Both the position numbers and the translations under genes were made by a program. From Centropus unirufus (Eukaryota; Chordata; Aves; Cuculiformes; Centropidae), in contig VYZI01000112.1 in NCBI GenBank assembly GCA_013397695.1, positions 2,305,888 to 2,369,887 of the forward strand: a DNA stretch of 64,000 nucleotides. The letters run 5' to 3'. Below are positions 1-12,640 of the stretch, piece after piece. The first letter of the stretch is position 1, and every line of letters begins with the position of its first letter. The notes under the pieces were generated by a model. It worked only from the letters and a program-made list of their open reading frames with translations. It was not told the origin of the DNA and made no database searches.

Positions 1-20
1 TTATTATTATTATTATTTTC
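1..20. repeat. TTA trinucleotide microsatellite at window edge
   Basis: About six TTA/ATT units run from the first base and end in TTTTC. The array is cut by the window edge, so its full length is unknown. Confidence 0.8.
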
Positions 21-3000
21 AAGTTTGTGCTTGCAGCAGGGAAATCAAGGCAAATATTATGTGACTGTTGGCGCTTGCCATTGTAGTTAAACACATGCAG
101 TCCTGTGTCCGGCCAATGTGAGCAGTTTCACAAGTCCTTAGTTTATTTAGCCTATACAAATCTTAGTTTACTTTCTCCCCTTTACAGACCAGGAGTAATT
201 TTTGTTGGGTTGCAATTGAACCTGCATTTGGGGTTATTTTTCCCATTTTTTGCTGACGTAGAAAAGGAATACCTACTCTGCTTGATTTTGTAATGAGATG
301 TCAAGGCTTTCGAGAAATTAGGAAGGAAATGAAAGCGTGTGGTGGCTGACTTGCAGCACAGCTGGTGCTTTGTGTTTTTTTTAAACTGTTAGTGCTGTTA
401 ATTCATTGTATTTCTGTCTGCAAAGCCAAGGAAATCCTAGTGTTTTAACAATGGAGAAGGCTAGGAACTGGGATATATAATGGAGCCTGGGAGATGCTAT
501 AGGAAAAGTTTATTCTAAAATATACATTTAAGACAGGATACAGCAATAAAATATCACTCTACATTAATAGCCTTGTTAACATCGATGAACTATAAACCCA
601 AACAGAAACTTGAATGAGAGGAAAAGGTTCGCATCTGTCTCAGAAAAGCCATCTATTTTTAGTGTCTGTCAAAATTGATTTCTTTTTCCCCTCTGTGTGC
701 GTGTGCTTTACCCAGGAGACCCACAAGACATAATCATTCCCTTGAGTAATATGCTGTATTGCTTTTGTCAATAATTGTACTCTTATTCAGTAAAATATAA
801 AAAAACCCATATTTAAGTCTTATGGAAACCACTGGAATTAAACAAATTCTTAAGTGCTTTGCTGAATAGAAGCCAAGGTCCTGAACTCCGAACACTGGCT
901 TTAAAATAGGAACAAAGTTGTAACAGATGTTTCTCTACCTCAGATAAGTTCTTTTCTACTCCTGTCCTTTCTCTTTTTACAGTAAATTTGAGTCACATCC
1001 AGTAGATGTGCAACTGAAGTGATAACTGCTAATAACCACATCGTAGATATCTGCATTGAGCTAACTTCTGCATGCCCCCTTTTTTTCGCTGGCAGCTCAA
1101 AATCAGTGGCAGAGTTTGTGTCAAGGGGCTGTGTTTTGGCCCGGTTTATTGACATTTTGTAAATCTAATAGAAGTCATATTTGGGTTAGTTTTTACATGC
1201 AGATACATTAAATGTGCATTGGAGATATTATTCTTCTTAAATCAGATTTGCTTTTAGAGAACTATCTGTATTAAGCACAGCGCTTTGCAGTACGTTTACC
1301 TTGCTTTTTATTCAGATGTGGAACGTGCAGAAAAAGCAAATCTTCCTTAGCCTAAAAAGCTCTACTGCTTTTCTCACTTTTCAAATGACACATCAGAAAG
1401 AAAGGTCCTCCTGGGAAATCCACAGAAGAACTCAGCTGCACTGCCAAGCAGAGTTGCGTTTCAGCATCTAAGTGAACCACAGAAAGAACTGTGAGGTTTT
1501 CTCCTCAAGTGCTTCACCCTTGCAGTACATTTTGCATTACTCTTAACGCTGCAGAAGGCTTCCCTTTACCTGGGTTCTTTGCCATGGTCCTTCAAGCTGG
1601 TGGATGTTGTTGTCAGATCTATTTTTTCTTCTAATTTCTGAATAACAATTAAAGGCCTGTGGAACTGTGGTGTGTGGATGGTAGTTCAATATATTTTAAA
1701 TGATCAGTTGAGTCTTCAACAGTACCTTGGGGTTCATTTTTCTTTTTTCAGGGGTTGCATATTAGCAAATATCAAATTTACATGCAGACGGGTTTCTTTT
1801 GGAGCTGTTTTCTTTTAGTGCTATGGCTTCACTTATCAGGTTGAGATAGGTTTTTTTTAATATATTAAACAACTATTTTAACTCTTTCTCAAGGCAAAAC
1901 TCAGTTAAATTTAAAATTTACTTGAAAAATCCATTTTCAGTGGCCACCTAAGCATTATATTTCACTCTTACAGAAGTCAAAGAGCTGGATGACTCTTACA
2001 GACCTGGCACTAGCCCTAATAATTGTGACCTTTAAAACCATTTCTGATTTTACGTGCAGTATTAAAGCTGATAGCCATTTAGATGTGAAGCAAGCAAGCT
2101 TACTTTCACAAGATAATAATCTACAACCGTTCTGTTTCAGTTCTAGAGAAAAGAGACAAAGTCACAGGTTAAACTGTATTTTAAACTCTTATCCCTTATG
2201 ACTCTGTCTTTCAAATTAGAATTCTGGCTGTGTTTAAGTCTTTTGACTGTTCCAGTGACACTGCTTTGAGCTGGACCTCTGGCTTGCAGCATCTCTGCCT
2301 CCCCGCTGTATTCCCCTGGTAGGTTTGCTGTGCTTTGCTACCTGTCCACCTTTTCCTCTGGAAGCTGGCATTACCACCTGCTTGAGAAAGAGCTAATCTG
2401 TCTAATATTTTTTTAAAAGATTTCTTATTATACCACAAATTATGCAACTTGGATCGATTTTTTTTTTTATTTGCTGGTTGTTGTGTTGTGTTTTAAAGCC
2501 TGTGAGCCTCTTTTCATGTCAGCTTTTGTAAACTGTCTTCCAACCTACTTAGTCCTATTTTTGCCTGGGAGGTATAGACGGCCTTCTGCAGCGGGCTGTC
2601 TCTCATCCTTCCAACAGGTTGGTTCCAATTAGCACATTGCAAGCTCTGTGTTCTGCCTTCTTTGGAAAGAGCAGACCTTGCAAGGTGAACCAAAGTGAGC
2701 CTAGAGCTTCTTCCCAACTGGAAACTTTTACACTGTTTCCTCAGAGGCCACAGGCACAAACAGTACTTACATCATGCTCTTCCAATTTTATGGGCATGCA
2801 ACATACATAATGTATTTTTAAAAAGAGGGCAGCTTATTCCGAATGTGATGGCACAGGCCTCAGTTCAACAAAAATGAGAAAGCAAAGCCTGCCTTAAGTC
2901 GTTTATCCAATGCAGAGCTTCAGCAGGTCTCTCTACCCTGCTAACTTTACATGCATGCTTAACATCCATTAAGTTTTTGTCTTCACTATTTTTTTTTTAA

Positions 3001-6000
3001 GATAGGGGGAGATGGGGTAATGTTCAGGCTTCTATTTTGCTCTGAGGAAGTGCAAGTAGAAAAACAGAAGTGGAAGAGTTTAATCCTGAAGTCTAGCCCC
3101 TTCTTTCCCCATCCACGCTATCCTGTGCTTCTGGTTAGATTATCACTCATAAGAGTTTTGGGGGCAGTAACTTGCAAGACTGGAACCTGCCATTGTCCTT
3201 TTCACATTGAAGACCTCTAAGGAGATGCTGAGACAATGTATTAGTGTGTGGAGCTTTTAAAAGCTGATAGGAATTGTCTTTGACTCACTAAAAGAAAAAT
3301 ACCTTCATCCAAGATTGTACTTGATGACTCCTGGATGTTTTTGGGTTTTTTTAAGAACCTTTGATTTAACTGTGGTGAATGAAAGTATATGATTCCATCT
3401 GTGAGAAATGGATACAGGAGTTGTGTATCACTGTAACATGACTCTCTAGGTTAAATGGTAAATGTTGAGATAAGCTTTTAGAGTAGTAGTAGTAACACAC
3501 ACTTGCTGTATGTAAATACAGTTGGAAACTGGAGACTGTATAGATTTCCCCAGGCTAAAGGCAGAATCCCAAGCAGGTGTAGAGCCAGTTAATATCAGCG
3601 GACTCCCTTAGGGCTGTTCATCTTTTGGATTGGGTCTTTTATTTCCAATGCAAAAATCAGAGGCTGAATTTCATCCTACATATGTTAATGGTTATATTTT
3701 ATTGGTGACATTTCAAACAATATTGTTAAAATACTGCTGTCCAAGATCTGTTAGCACTTGTCTATTTTTGGTACACATCATTCAGAAGGAAAGTTTTTAA
3801 GCCTTTAATTAGCTTTGCAGATATTTACAATGACCCATTCTCAGCTTATTCAAATCCTTGCTTGAAAACTGAGGAGATGAAGGTTGATGTGAGTCCCACC
3901 AGGGGCAGGACATCTTTTAAGAGTGAGTAGGTATAATAACAGGACTTAGAAACAAGGTCCTGGAAATGAGGTTGCAATAGAGAAGAGAGCTAAATAAAAG
4001 GAGTTGCATGGTAAATGTTATAGGTTAGGAGGAGGATGTTTGCAGCGACATTGCTAGGATGAATGGATGAAAATAAGTGAAGCAATAAAAAATGTTGCAG
4101 AGTGAGAAAGATCCTCAGAAGAAAGTGTTGAAATAGCTGTTGGAAATGAAGAGGCAACAGGATTTACAGATAGAAAACCAAGGGAGGACAAGAATTAAAG
4201 AAATTTTATGAAAGATACGTGAAGGAAGAGGGAAGAGTGTTTCTGAGCACTGGCCAGGGAGACATCACTAGAGAGTTTGCTCAGAGTTATTTTGTTGGAG
4301 TACGAGGACAGAATGCAGATTTCTTGGCATTCCTTTGTCCAGTTTCACCCTGTGTGTCTTCCACTTGGAACAGCCCATTTACTGACTTTGGAAAGGAGAG
4401 GGAAGTGGTGTGGTAGTTAATAGAGTCAACATTCCTATTTTAAATGAGAATGTCTAAGAACATACATGAAATGTATGCTTTTAATGAAGGAGACAATCAG
4501 GAAGGAGGTGTTTGTGGAGAAGGATGAGAAGGGCTGAGATTGACTGTGAAGGAGATCTGTAGATATGACAAAGTCTATGGAGTAGTTTGAGAGCAGATGA
4601 GAAATATCCATATGTATGTGAGGAGGGTGGTAGAGGGAAGTGTAAGAAGCATAAGGAAAAGGCAAGCTCTAGAAGTGAGGAGGACCACTTTGTATTGCGC
4701 AGATTTTCTTTCAAGAGGAGTAATTAGTGAGATCTTTTTTAGAGAGGGAGTATGGGATGGAAGAGAAATGAGATGCCCGAGGTGAGTCATTTGTGGCAGA
4801 AAGTCAGCAAGGATCATGGAATTACAGCTATTGGAATACACTAGCAGAATAAGAATTTTCTATAGAGGTTCTTCTCCATCCCTACTTCCATATAATTTAT
4901 TATAAAGTGGACCTTCCTGACCACATGGTGCAGCAGTGGCACAGTTAACTGCTTTCCTCTCCTGCCGTCAGTCATGATTGTGATTGGAGTCGGCTAGGGG
5001 ACACGATCCCTATTCCAGAGCCCTGGAAGTCTTAGGGCCTGATTGCTTCAATACAGCTCACAAAAAGCTGTTTGCAGGTTCAGAATCTATTACTAGTTGG
5101 TACCAAAATCCAGCATCTTAGTTCTGTGTGTACACTTAGGAAAGGAGGGGGTGTATAAAAACCCTATGTGACCTGGGAACAAATTGCTGCCATTTAATAT
5201 TTTGGCTGTTGTAGAAAAAGAAAACGGGAAATGTGAAGGAGAAGCAGGGAGAAAAATAGGAAAAAAAAAAAAGAGGACAAGACTGTGGGTGAGATTTTTT
5301 CTGCTTAGATTTATTTGAAATCTCCAGTATTTTTCACCTTAAACTTTGCATCCAGCTGAACTATGAGCATTTCTGGCTGTAGCTTTGAAGCCTAAAATTT
5401 ATAAATACCTGGCAGATTTTTTTAATGAAGTGCTGAAGAGAATACATTTGTCATTAGCAGTGTGCTGCCTTAGTGGCAGCGGATAGATTTTCGTGTTTAC
5501 ACATTGACGGTGGGCGTACAGGTTCTCTAAAACTCATGATGACTTTAGTATCCATGAGTTGGTTACACTTGCTGAGGAAGCCCACATTGTAACCCCAGCC
5601 TTCTGTATGTTTTTCTTATAACTGCGTTGCTCCCGCTGATAGGAGCTGTGCTGGCTATAACTTCACCTAGCAAAGTGGGACTGCTCCTCTGTAAAGTTAT
5701 TGGAATATTTTAGCCACTGTGGAGGAGTAAGAGGCAGATCAGAAAATAAAAAATAACTTATACAGCACTTTCGTGATCGTGGTGTTACATCAAAAGAAGA
5801 CTGGTGAGGTACTCAAGTAAACATATGGTTAGCAATTATTTTTCTTTTTTTTTCAATGCCTGCTTAGATATATATGTTTTATGTTAGTTATGGAACAATA
5901 TTGTTGAATACATAAGAGATATTTTGTGCTTTCATATTTAGATCTAGTGGTAAAGTAATCTGAGATAATTGACAGTGATTGTGCTAAAGCCAAAACAATT

Positions 6001-7937
6001 GATGGCAGTGCTCAGCATGTTGTGTTGGAATAATATCAAACTGATGGGATGTAATTTTACTAAACAATAACCTGTCATCATCGAGCAAGGGGTTTTTTCC
6101 TCTAATGAGGAGATTAACATGTCGTTTCAGAGCTGCCCATTACTCATCCTCCCACCTTTGGTCTTGCTACGATCTCATTGTTCTTTATGGTCTTCTGATA
6201 GATGGTGTGATCTGTGTTGTTTAGTAAACAAATACACTTTGTACCTTAAATGTAGCTCATAGAGGGTGGAAATCAACTACTCAAGCTTGCATTAAGTAAC
6301 TATATATATATAAAGAAGAAACAAGTTAGCTGTTTCTTGGGTTTACTTTGCCGCTCAAGTTTATGGTAGGTGGCCTTTTTCCGTTGTTCTCTTGCCTCAC
6401 TGCCAATAACCATAAGAGTCCACTTTCTGGTATTGGACAGATGCTGTGTGCTTTTTTTTGAGACTATTCTTTATCTCAATAAAAAGTAGTTCTATTTATT
6501 GTATTTAAAATTGTGGGTTTGGTTTTTTAAAAAAACAACAAAACAGAAGGGCAAGATCCTGGAGGAGACCCAGAGGACAAAGTTCCCAGACTAAACCTTG
6601 CAAAGAAAAACCAGAATCCATGTTACTCATGTCATGACTCTTATTCACTTATGTACCATGAGAAATGTAAAAAGGGTTGTCATTCACTGCAGTTGTGAGG
6701 AAAACAGTTTGTATTATTGGACACCAGAAAATGTCCCAGGATAGGGTTCCTGTTTGCCCCCCCTTGCCAATGTATGGTGCAGGAAGGGCTGCCTGCCTCA
6801 GTGATTTGGCTCTGTGTGTTGACTCCTCTTCTGTTCCTTCCCCTCAATACTTGCTCACATACACCTTTCTGCTGCCATTACTTGTTTTTTTTTCTGAGGA
6901 ATTGTGGATCTTGCAAATTAAGGGGACATCTGTCTGGAAGGAGGCTCATGTCTCCTGTGGTGGGAGGAGTCGGTGGGTACGTGAAAGGATGCTGAGGTCT
7001 GTAGGTAAGAGCTCAAAGTTAGGGCTGTACTAAATACATGGCAGGAATTCTGTGTGCTTCCTATTTTGTTTCCTGGATGTTACCTTCTTTCTTATCAAAA
7101 TCAGTAAAGTTCTGCTCACGTAAATCTATATTTTAAGCATGAATTGCCCTTTTTCTTTGGTGTTTTTTTTCTCTTAACACTTACATGTAATAGGGAATCT
7201 TCACGTATTCTGCAGGAATATGACCCCATGAAGGAAAAACTTGTGCTACAGTGAACAAAATAAAAATAGAAGCCTAGAGAAATATGGGGAAAACCCAGGC
7301 TCAGTGTCATTGTCATATGGAGCAGATTTAAGGGTCTGCTTCTGTACAGTGTTCTCTCCAACTCTGATATAGTGTGTCCAACCAAATGTCAAACTTCTGA
7401 TGCTTTAGGGATTACAACTTAGCAGCTGGGACACTGAAAAAAATTAAAATTATATAAAAATAAATTTAAAATAATTTGGACAAGTTAGTTTTCTCTACTT
7501 TTGCACTTAACCCCAAATGAATAACTTAGAATGATGTATACCTAATTATTTCTGCAGATATAATGCAGACAACCAAAACCTTGTTGTTATCTGAGGTGAT
7601 GGGGGTGTAATATCAGCTGACATGAATAAACTACAGCAAATGATGAGTTCACCATGGGCACAAGAGTGGTACCATGTGCAGCCAGCTTGGGTCAAGCCTT
7701 CATTTTGCATCACCTAGACCTGAACTGGCTCTGGGGATGAAGAGAGCTTGGTAGACCAAACGCTGCACTCCAGCTGAGCTTTTCCCCAGGCATTTTTGGG
7801 TCATACCGTGCCCAGTTAAGAAACCTTCTCTGAGCCCACAGCTTTAGGAAGTTCAGAGGCTGGCTGTAGTCCAAGGGAACCAGTTGATCCCAGGAGCATG
7901 GGATACTGGAGTTTACTGAAGGGTATACCATGGCACG

Positions 7938-7998
7938 GGAGTTGGAGCTAGATGATCTTTAAGATCCCTTCCAACCCAAACCATTCTATGATTCTCTG
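7938..7998 (+). mobile_element. CR1 LINE 3' end, severely 5' truncated
   Basis: The segment carries the characteristic end of avian CR1 elements: GATGATCTTTAAGATCCC, then CCAACCCAAACC, then the terminal ATTCTATGATTCT units. Only about 60 bp remain, which is typical of the strong 5' truncation of CR1 copies. It lies in the same orientation as the genes. Confidence 0.8.
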
Positions 7999-10817
7999 CT
8001 ACGAGCTGGCTCCAGGTACGGTTTGTTAGACTGGGCTCATGCAAGCAACCGTCCAGCTGGTGAAGTGAATTTGCTCCTGAAGGTTAAGGAGCCATAGCTG
8101 AATAGTGTGCTCCAAATCCCAAAAGCCCTGCAGGGTCTGAGCAGACTGTACGTATGAATGCCTTGTCTGTCCAGTGTTACGGCTCTGCAACCACAGAGCA
8201 TGAACTGTCCAGGGGATACTAGGGGCATCACTGCATGTGCAGCCATATTTATGAATGTCAGATACTAAAAATCCACATCCCATCAAAAATTGTGAAGTTA
8301 GCACATAGCTGTTAAAATCCTCTGGCATTTGCTTCCTGAGTTTTTGGACTGCGTTAGCTTCCTTTGTTTTCTCTGACACCTTAAGAGCTATGAAAATGTG
8401 CATATAAATAGAAACTTGTATTTCACCTAATGAAACTTTAATAGAATTATTAAATATAGGAGTTGACAGCACTGAAAAGGTAGGTCGAATTTAAGCAATG
8501 ATTGAAAATCACACTTAGCAAAAGTCTCTAATCAGTGTGGAAATGATGCCATTGCTGTAAGCCAAAAAATGGCTTTTTATCCTTGATCTTGGAAAGGACA
8601 ACAAAAAATGTGTCATAACTGCAAAGGGTTCTGGGTCAGGAATGATCATACCTGAAAAAGCTATTGCTAAGATTGCTGCAAAGTTGTTTCTTGTAAAATA
8701 AAAAATAGTAAGAATTGTATTTCTTTTTAAATTCTGGTAGAAGCACTGTCTAAAGTGGTGTTGCCATATGCTATCAAGGGGCGTGAATGTGTTGCTCTGT
8801 GTTAATGTAAGAAATACTAACAATATGCATTTTAAAAGTCACTTATTTTCACTGCCTACATCAAATTAAATGTTAACAGTAAAGAACAGATTAGAGATGG
8901 GAGATGATATCCCTTTACAGTCATCAAAGTTCACCTCCTTTGTACCACTCAATCTAGCTACAAGACATAACATAATAACCAGAGGTAAGACACTTCAGAA
9001 TATGTAATTTCAAAGAAAGACAGGAAACAGTAGCTGAAGCGTTGGAAGGATGATTCGTTTCCAGGCCTGACTATAAATCAGCCATAAACACCAGTGGTTT
9101 GCCAAGGCTGAAGCCCATGCTCCAGAGCACTCAGAGCAGTAGAAAATAAACTTGGCAAAGAAGAAGGTGCCATAAAGCGCTGGCAGGTGTTTCTGGGGCA
9201 ATGCAAACGCCAAGAGGTGGGTAGAGAAGCCTCCTCCAGTCTAGACACGGAGGTGGGCAGGGTGAGAGTGTGGTGCAGGGCGAGGGGAGGTGGGAGCCCA
9301 TAACCCTTTCCTTGGGTATTAATACAACTATTTAATAGCATGTTCTGAGTTTGGGGGTGTGAGCTGTTTTTAAACATTTTACTCAGGGGCTGGTCACAGG
9401 ACCCCAAGGAAGGGTTTACAGGTGCCAAGCAGAGGTGCGCTACAGAGGTGGTCCCAAAGATTTGCCATGACTGAGTCTAAAGAGGATCTGTACAGTGGCT
9501 ACTCTGAAAATCAGGGATACTGTCAGGGAAATCACGCAGAAAGGACAGAAGTTCTTCCTGCCACCTAATAGTTTACTTGGGGACCATGAGGGATTGAAGG
9601 GACAACCCAAACTGTCACTATGAGGATATAATAGCGTGAGGGGGAGACTAAGTCTAAGAGGTGGAAGAGTACCCAGGGAGGAATGCAGGCAATGGCCTGG
9701 CTCTTGCAAAATGGGATCACAAAGGCAGTAGCAGAGATCACAGCTTCAAGTCATCCCCAGATCTGACGAGCCAGAGTTCCAACAACAGGAAATCTGTAGT
9801 TTTGAATGCTTCACTGTTAATAACTTGAATTATGATGATGGTAAACCCGGCAAGGAAAGAGCCTGAAGGCATTAGCTCTTGTTCTCATTCCATAGACTTT
9901 CTTGGCTGCAGGGGAACTCATTTAAACCAAGTCAGTCCCTGGCCTGTGCAGCTTCATTTTGGTTTCCCATTGGAGGTCCCAGGAGTTGCCATTGGTTTTC
10001 TCTTTCTTTTATTTTTTTCCACTCTCTCCTTATGTGCTTCCACTCTGGGTCTAAAAAGCTGCTGTCATGAGTTACTTAAGGTGAAAAACCAATACTTTAT
10101 TCCATCTGAAAGCTTTACAGCCTTGAGTCATATGGAGAGTAAAAAGCATCCATCTTAAAGATCAGCAGGTTTTAAACCACTGAAACCCACATTTGACCTT
10201 AGAATAGGGAGGAGAGGGATGTTTGTCATGATAACAGGATTTAAAACCTAATTCCTCTTAGCCTTGTATAATGTGCACAGTATTTCACAAACCAGTACAA
10301 GGATGAGTGGGAAGGCTTGCGAATTACCAGAAGAGCTGAGAAGTTACAAACAGACTGCTGTTCTGGGCAGTGTTATTTATTTATCTGAACAAACATTTCC
10401 CTTTTTACTGGAAAAAAAAAAGTTGGAAAGGACATGGAGAGTATATATTTGTGAGACTTGGCGCCGTTCTCCAGCGGCTTTGTTGGCCGGGATTGCACAC
10501 AGGGCAACTCTAATCTTTGTTACATTAACAGCTAAGTGCTGGGGCTTTGCTTTTGGGGTTTTTTTGGGTTTTTTCCCTCCAGATTTACTTGCGCAACCTT
10601 TGTGGTGTCCCTGTGGCCATTCATGTGGAATTTAAGACATCTCCTTCTTCTCGCACTGTTCATTCCTTGAGCTGCTCCCCATATTTGAGCAAGACAGGAA
10701 CCTTATGTCCTGAATAACTGTTTCCCTGCACGGCTGTCGGAACAAGTGTCTTTGTCCTATCCCTTCCACTCCCTCTTCAGAGTGATACTGGTCTTCTCCT
10801 TCCTATGCTTTCTTCTA

Positions 10818-10925
10818 CTCAGGGAATGCCCTTCCTGAGGTGCTCCACAAAGCCACAACCCTCTACACCTTTAAAACTTCCCTGAAGATCCACTTCTGTG
10901 ATGCTTGCAAGAAACTAACTAAGTA
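10818..10925 (+). repeat. Possible ancient LINE/SINE remnant
   Basis: The stretch reading roughly CACAAAGCCACAACCCTC, then AAAACTTCCCTGAAGATCC, then TTCTGTGATGCTTGCAAG resembles diverged CR1/L3-like interspersed repeats of amniotes. This is recognition from memory of a degenerate pattern, so it is weakly supported. A repeat-library comparison would settle it. Confidence 0.3.
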
Positions 10926-11340
10926 ACCCTGTTATCTATTTCATTTGTCTCATGAATGACTCACTCCTTCCATGGTGCCTGCAAGAAACTTGTTGATGAA
11001 ATCTGCTTCCTCTTACTCTGTTTTTATCAAATAAAAACATTGCTGGGTTGTACCTTGCATTGGGCTTCACAGACGTTGGGTGAATTCTAGGAAGATCTGA
11101 ATTGCAATCACCTTTCGGATGCTGCTGTGTTCTTCCTGCCTGTTCGTCGCTTGTGTCCTTTGTTGCTTCTCACAATAAACACCACCTTGTCCTCCAGCTT
11201 TCTGGAAATAAAGTAACTTCTCTCTTCACTTGGCCCTTCAAGACATTATCAGGGAACCACATAAGTATAGGAGTCCACCTGCTTGAAGCTGATTACCTGC
11301 TTGGTTTACGAGTTTGGAAGCTCCTCCAGGCATGATCAAC

Positions 11341-11354
11341 GGGGGGGGGGGGGG
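11341..11354 (+). repeat. Poly-G run (14 G)
   Basis: Fourteen consecutive G residues follow ATCAAC. Such runs are prone to length polymorphism and sequencing error. Confidence 0.9.
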
Positions 11355-11733
11355 TTTGCCTCTAGGAGGTGTCTCTTACCACAGTATTGAGGGAGTGTCT
11401 AAAACATAAGGAGCTGACAGAATTTGGTGTGGCTGTTGACTGTTGTCATCCTATTCCGTGCATTTTTCATCATATCAATTTTCCTGTTTGTAACTCCCCA
11501 AAAGCTTTGTAAGATAAACATGTGTGAAGGTTCTTGGCTTGCTAGTGCTCACACAAACATAGACAGTGTTCAAACAGAGACAGTGTTAACCACGCTTTAA
11601 ACAATTTCAAGGTATTTGAATTGAACACAGTTTCAATTTAATGGATAAGAGCATCAATTTGAAGTATTTTTTTCCTCAAAAGAGAAAGTAGCAAACAATC
11701 TTTTTGTAACAGTCCTGTGTAGCATCATGTTGG

Positions 11734-11775
11734 AATATATACAGGGGTCGTTATATATCAATATATACAGGGGTC
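11734..11775 (+). repeat. Two-copy 16-bp direct repeat
   Basis: The 16-mer AATATATACAGGGGTC occurs exactly at 11734-11749 and 11760-11775, an offset of 26 bp, separated by GTTATATATC. It is a short local duplication with no evident function. Confidence 0.85.
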
Positions 11776-12510
11776 ATTTTTATTCTTGTGCTGTGTAACA
11801 GCCAGCATTAATTTGTGGCCTTTTGTGCTTGCCAGGTCTTCCTAATGAACAAAATCAGTGGGTCTCCCTTTTGTGCAAATGGTGAGGTGTGTATTTAGTG
11901 TCCTCTTCGGTGGGGCATATCCGTCCATGTGGTGTGTCAGCAGGATTTGTGGGCTGAAGTGTATGACTTGTACCCATTGTTCAGTTGTCACTGACATTTC
12001 CCAAGGAAACAGCATGGCCTTGGCTGTGACAACATCCTAATTTGATACCGGTTTTGTGGTGGTATCGTCTAGCAAGCTGATGGTCACATAGGTAATTAAT
12101 ATTGCTAAACACAATGGCAGCGTTCCTCTAGTTAGTGAAGACTCCAGTTTGTTCAGTGAGACCCAGTTTAAATCCCCATATTCCCTATGAGCCTTGCCAG
12201 GGTCCTGGAAGCTGGACCTGCACTAGTGGAGCTAGTTCTCTTGTTACTTTTCCTGCTTTATGGGGAAAGGTTACCTGGGGATGAGTCCTGGTCAACAGTA
12301 GTTTGCTAGATGGAAAACAAGGGAGCTGGTTTTGGAAATTCAGAATTACTGCTGACTGGCTCCCACAGTTGCAGTCCCTGGGAAGATGGCGAGACAGGGC
12401 CCAGGAAAGAGAGAGAGCCCTCAAGAAAGCACAAAATTCTCCAGTGAATTACCTGACAGCTTTGAAGTAAAACATGCCTCCAATGTGGACTTTTTCTTTT
12501 CCTCTTCCAG

Positions 12511-12640
12511 CTCAGCTTATGATACCAAAACAAGACAGAAGGTGGCAGTAAAAAAGCTTTCAAGACCTTTCCAATCTCTCATCCATGCAAGGAGGACCTA
12601 CCGAGAGCTTAGGTTGCTTAAGCACATGAAGCACGAGAAT
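12511..12640 (+). CDS. MAPK11: MAPK11 exon 2
   Basis: This 130-bp exon lies between CTCTTCCAG and GTAAGT. Its first base completes a Cys codon begun in exon 1. It encodes the N-lobe strand with the catalytic Lys (VAVKK) and helix C (RTYRELRLLKHMKHEN), where the Glu of YRE should pair with that Lys. Confidence 0.95.

Larger units (their letters stand above)
1..12510 (+). other. MAPK11: Presumed MAPK11 intron 1 (upstream exon outside window)
   Basis: This 12.5 kb AT-rich stretch precedes MAPK11 exon 2. I looked for the missing first exon, which should encode an N-terminus ending in the glycine-rich loop GSGAYGxV and a split Cys codon followed by GT. I found neither that nor any CpG-rich segment. 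The likely reading is that exon 1 lies upstream of the window. Open frames here are short and resemble no family I recognise. It contains a CR1 tail, a possible ancient repeat, a poly-G run and a short direct repeat, listed separately. Confidence 0.6.

Noticed and set aside
4435..4841. Cluster of minus-strand frames rich in Ser, Leu and His
   Set aside because: They are the complement of a purine-rich tract and overlap in several frames, so compositional bias explains them.
8026..8472. 148-codon minus-strand open frame next to the CR1 tail
   Set aside because: It begins at a GTG rather than ATG, shows no recognisable domain and lies in AT-rich intronic DNA, so it is most likely chance.
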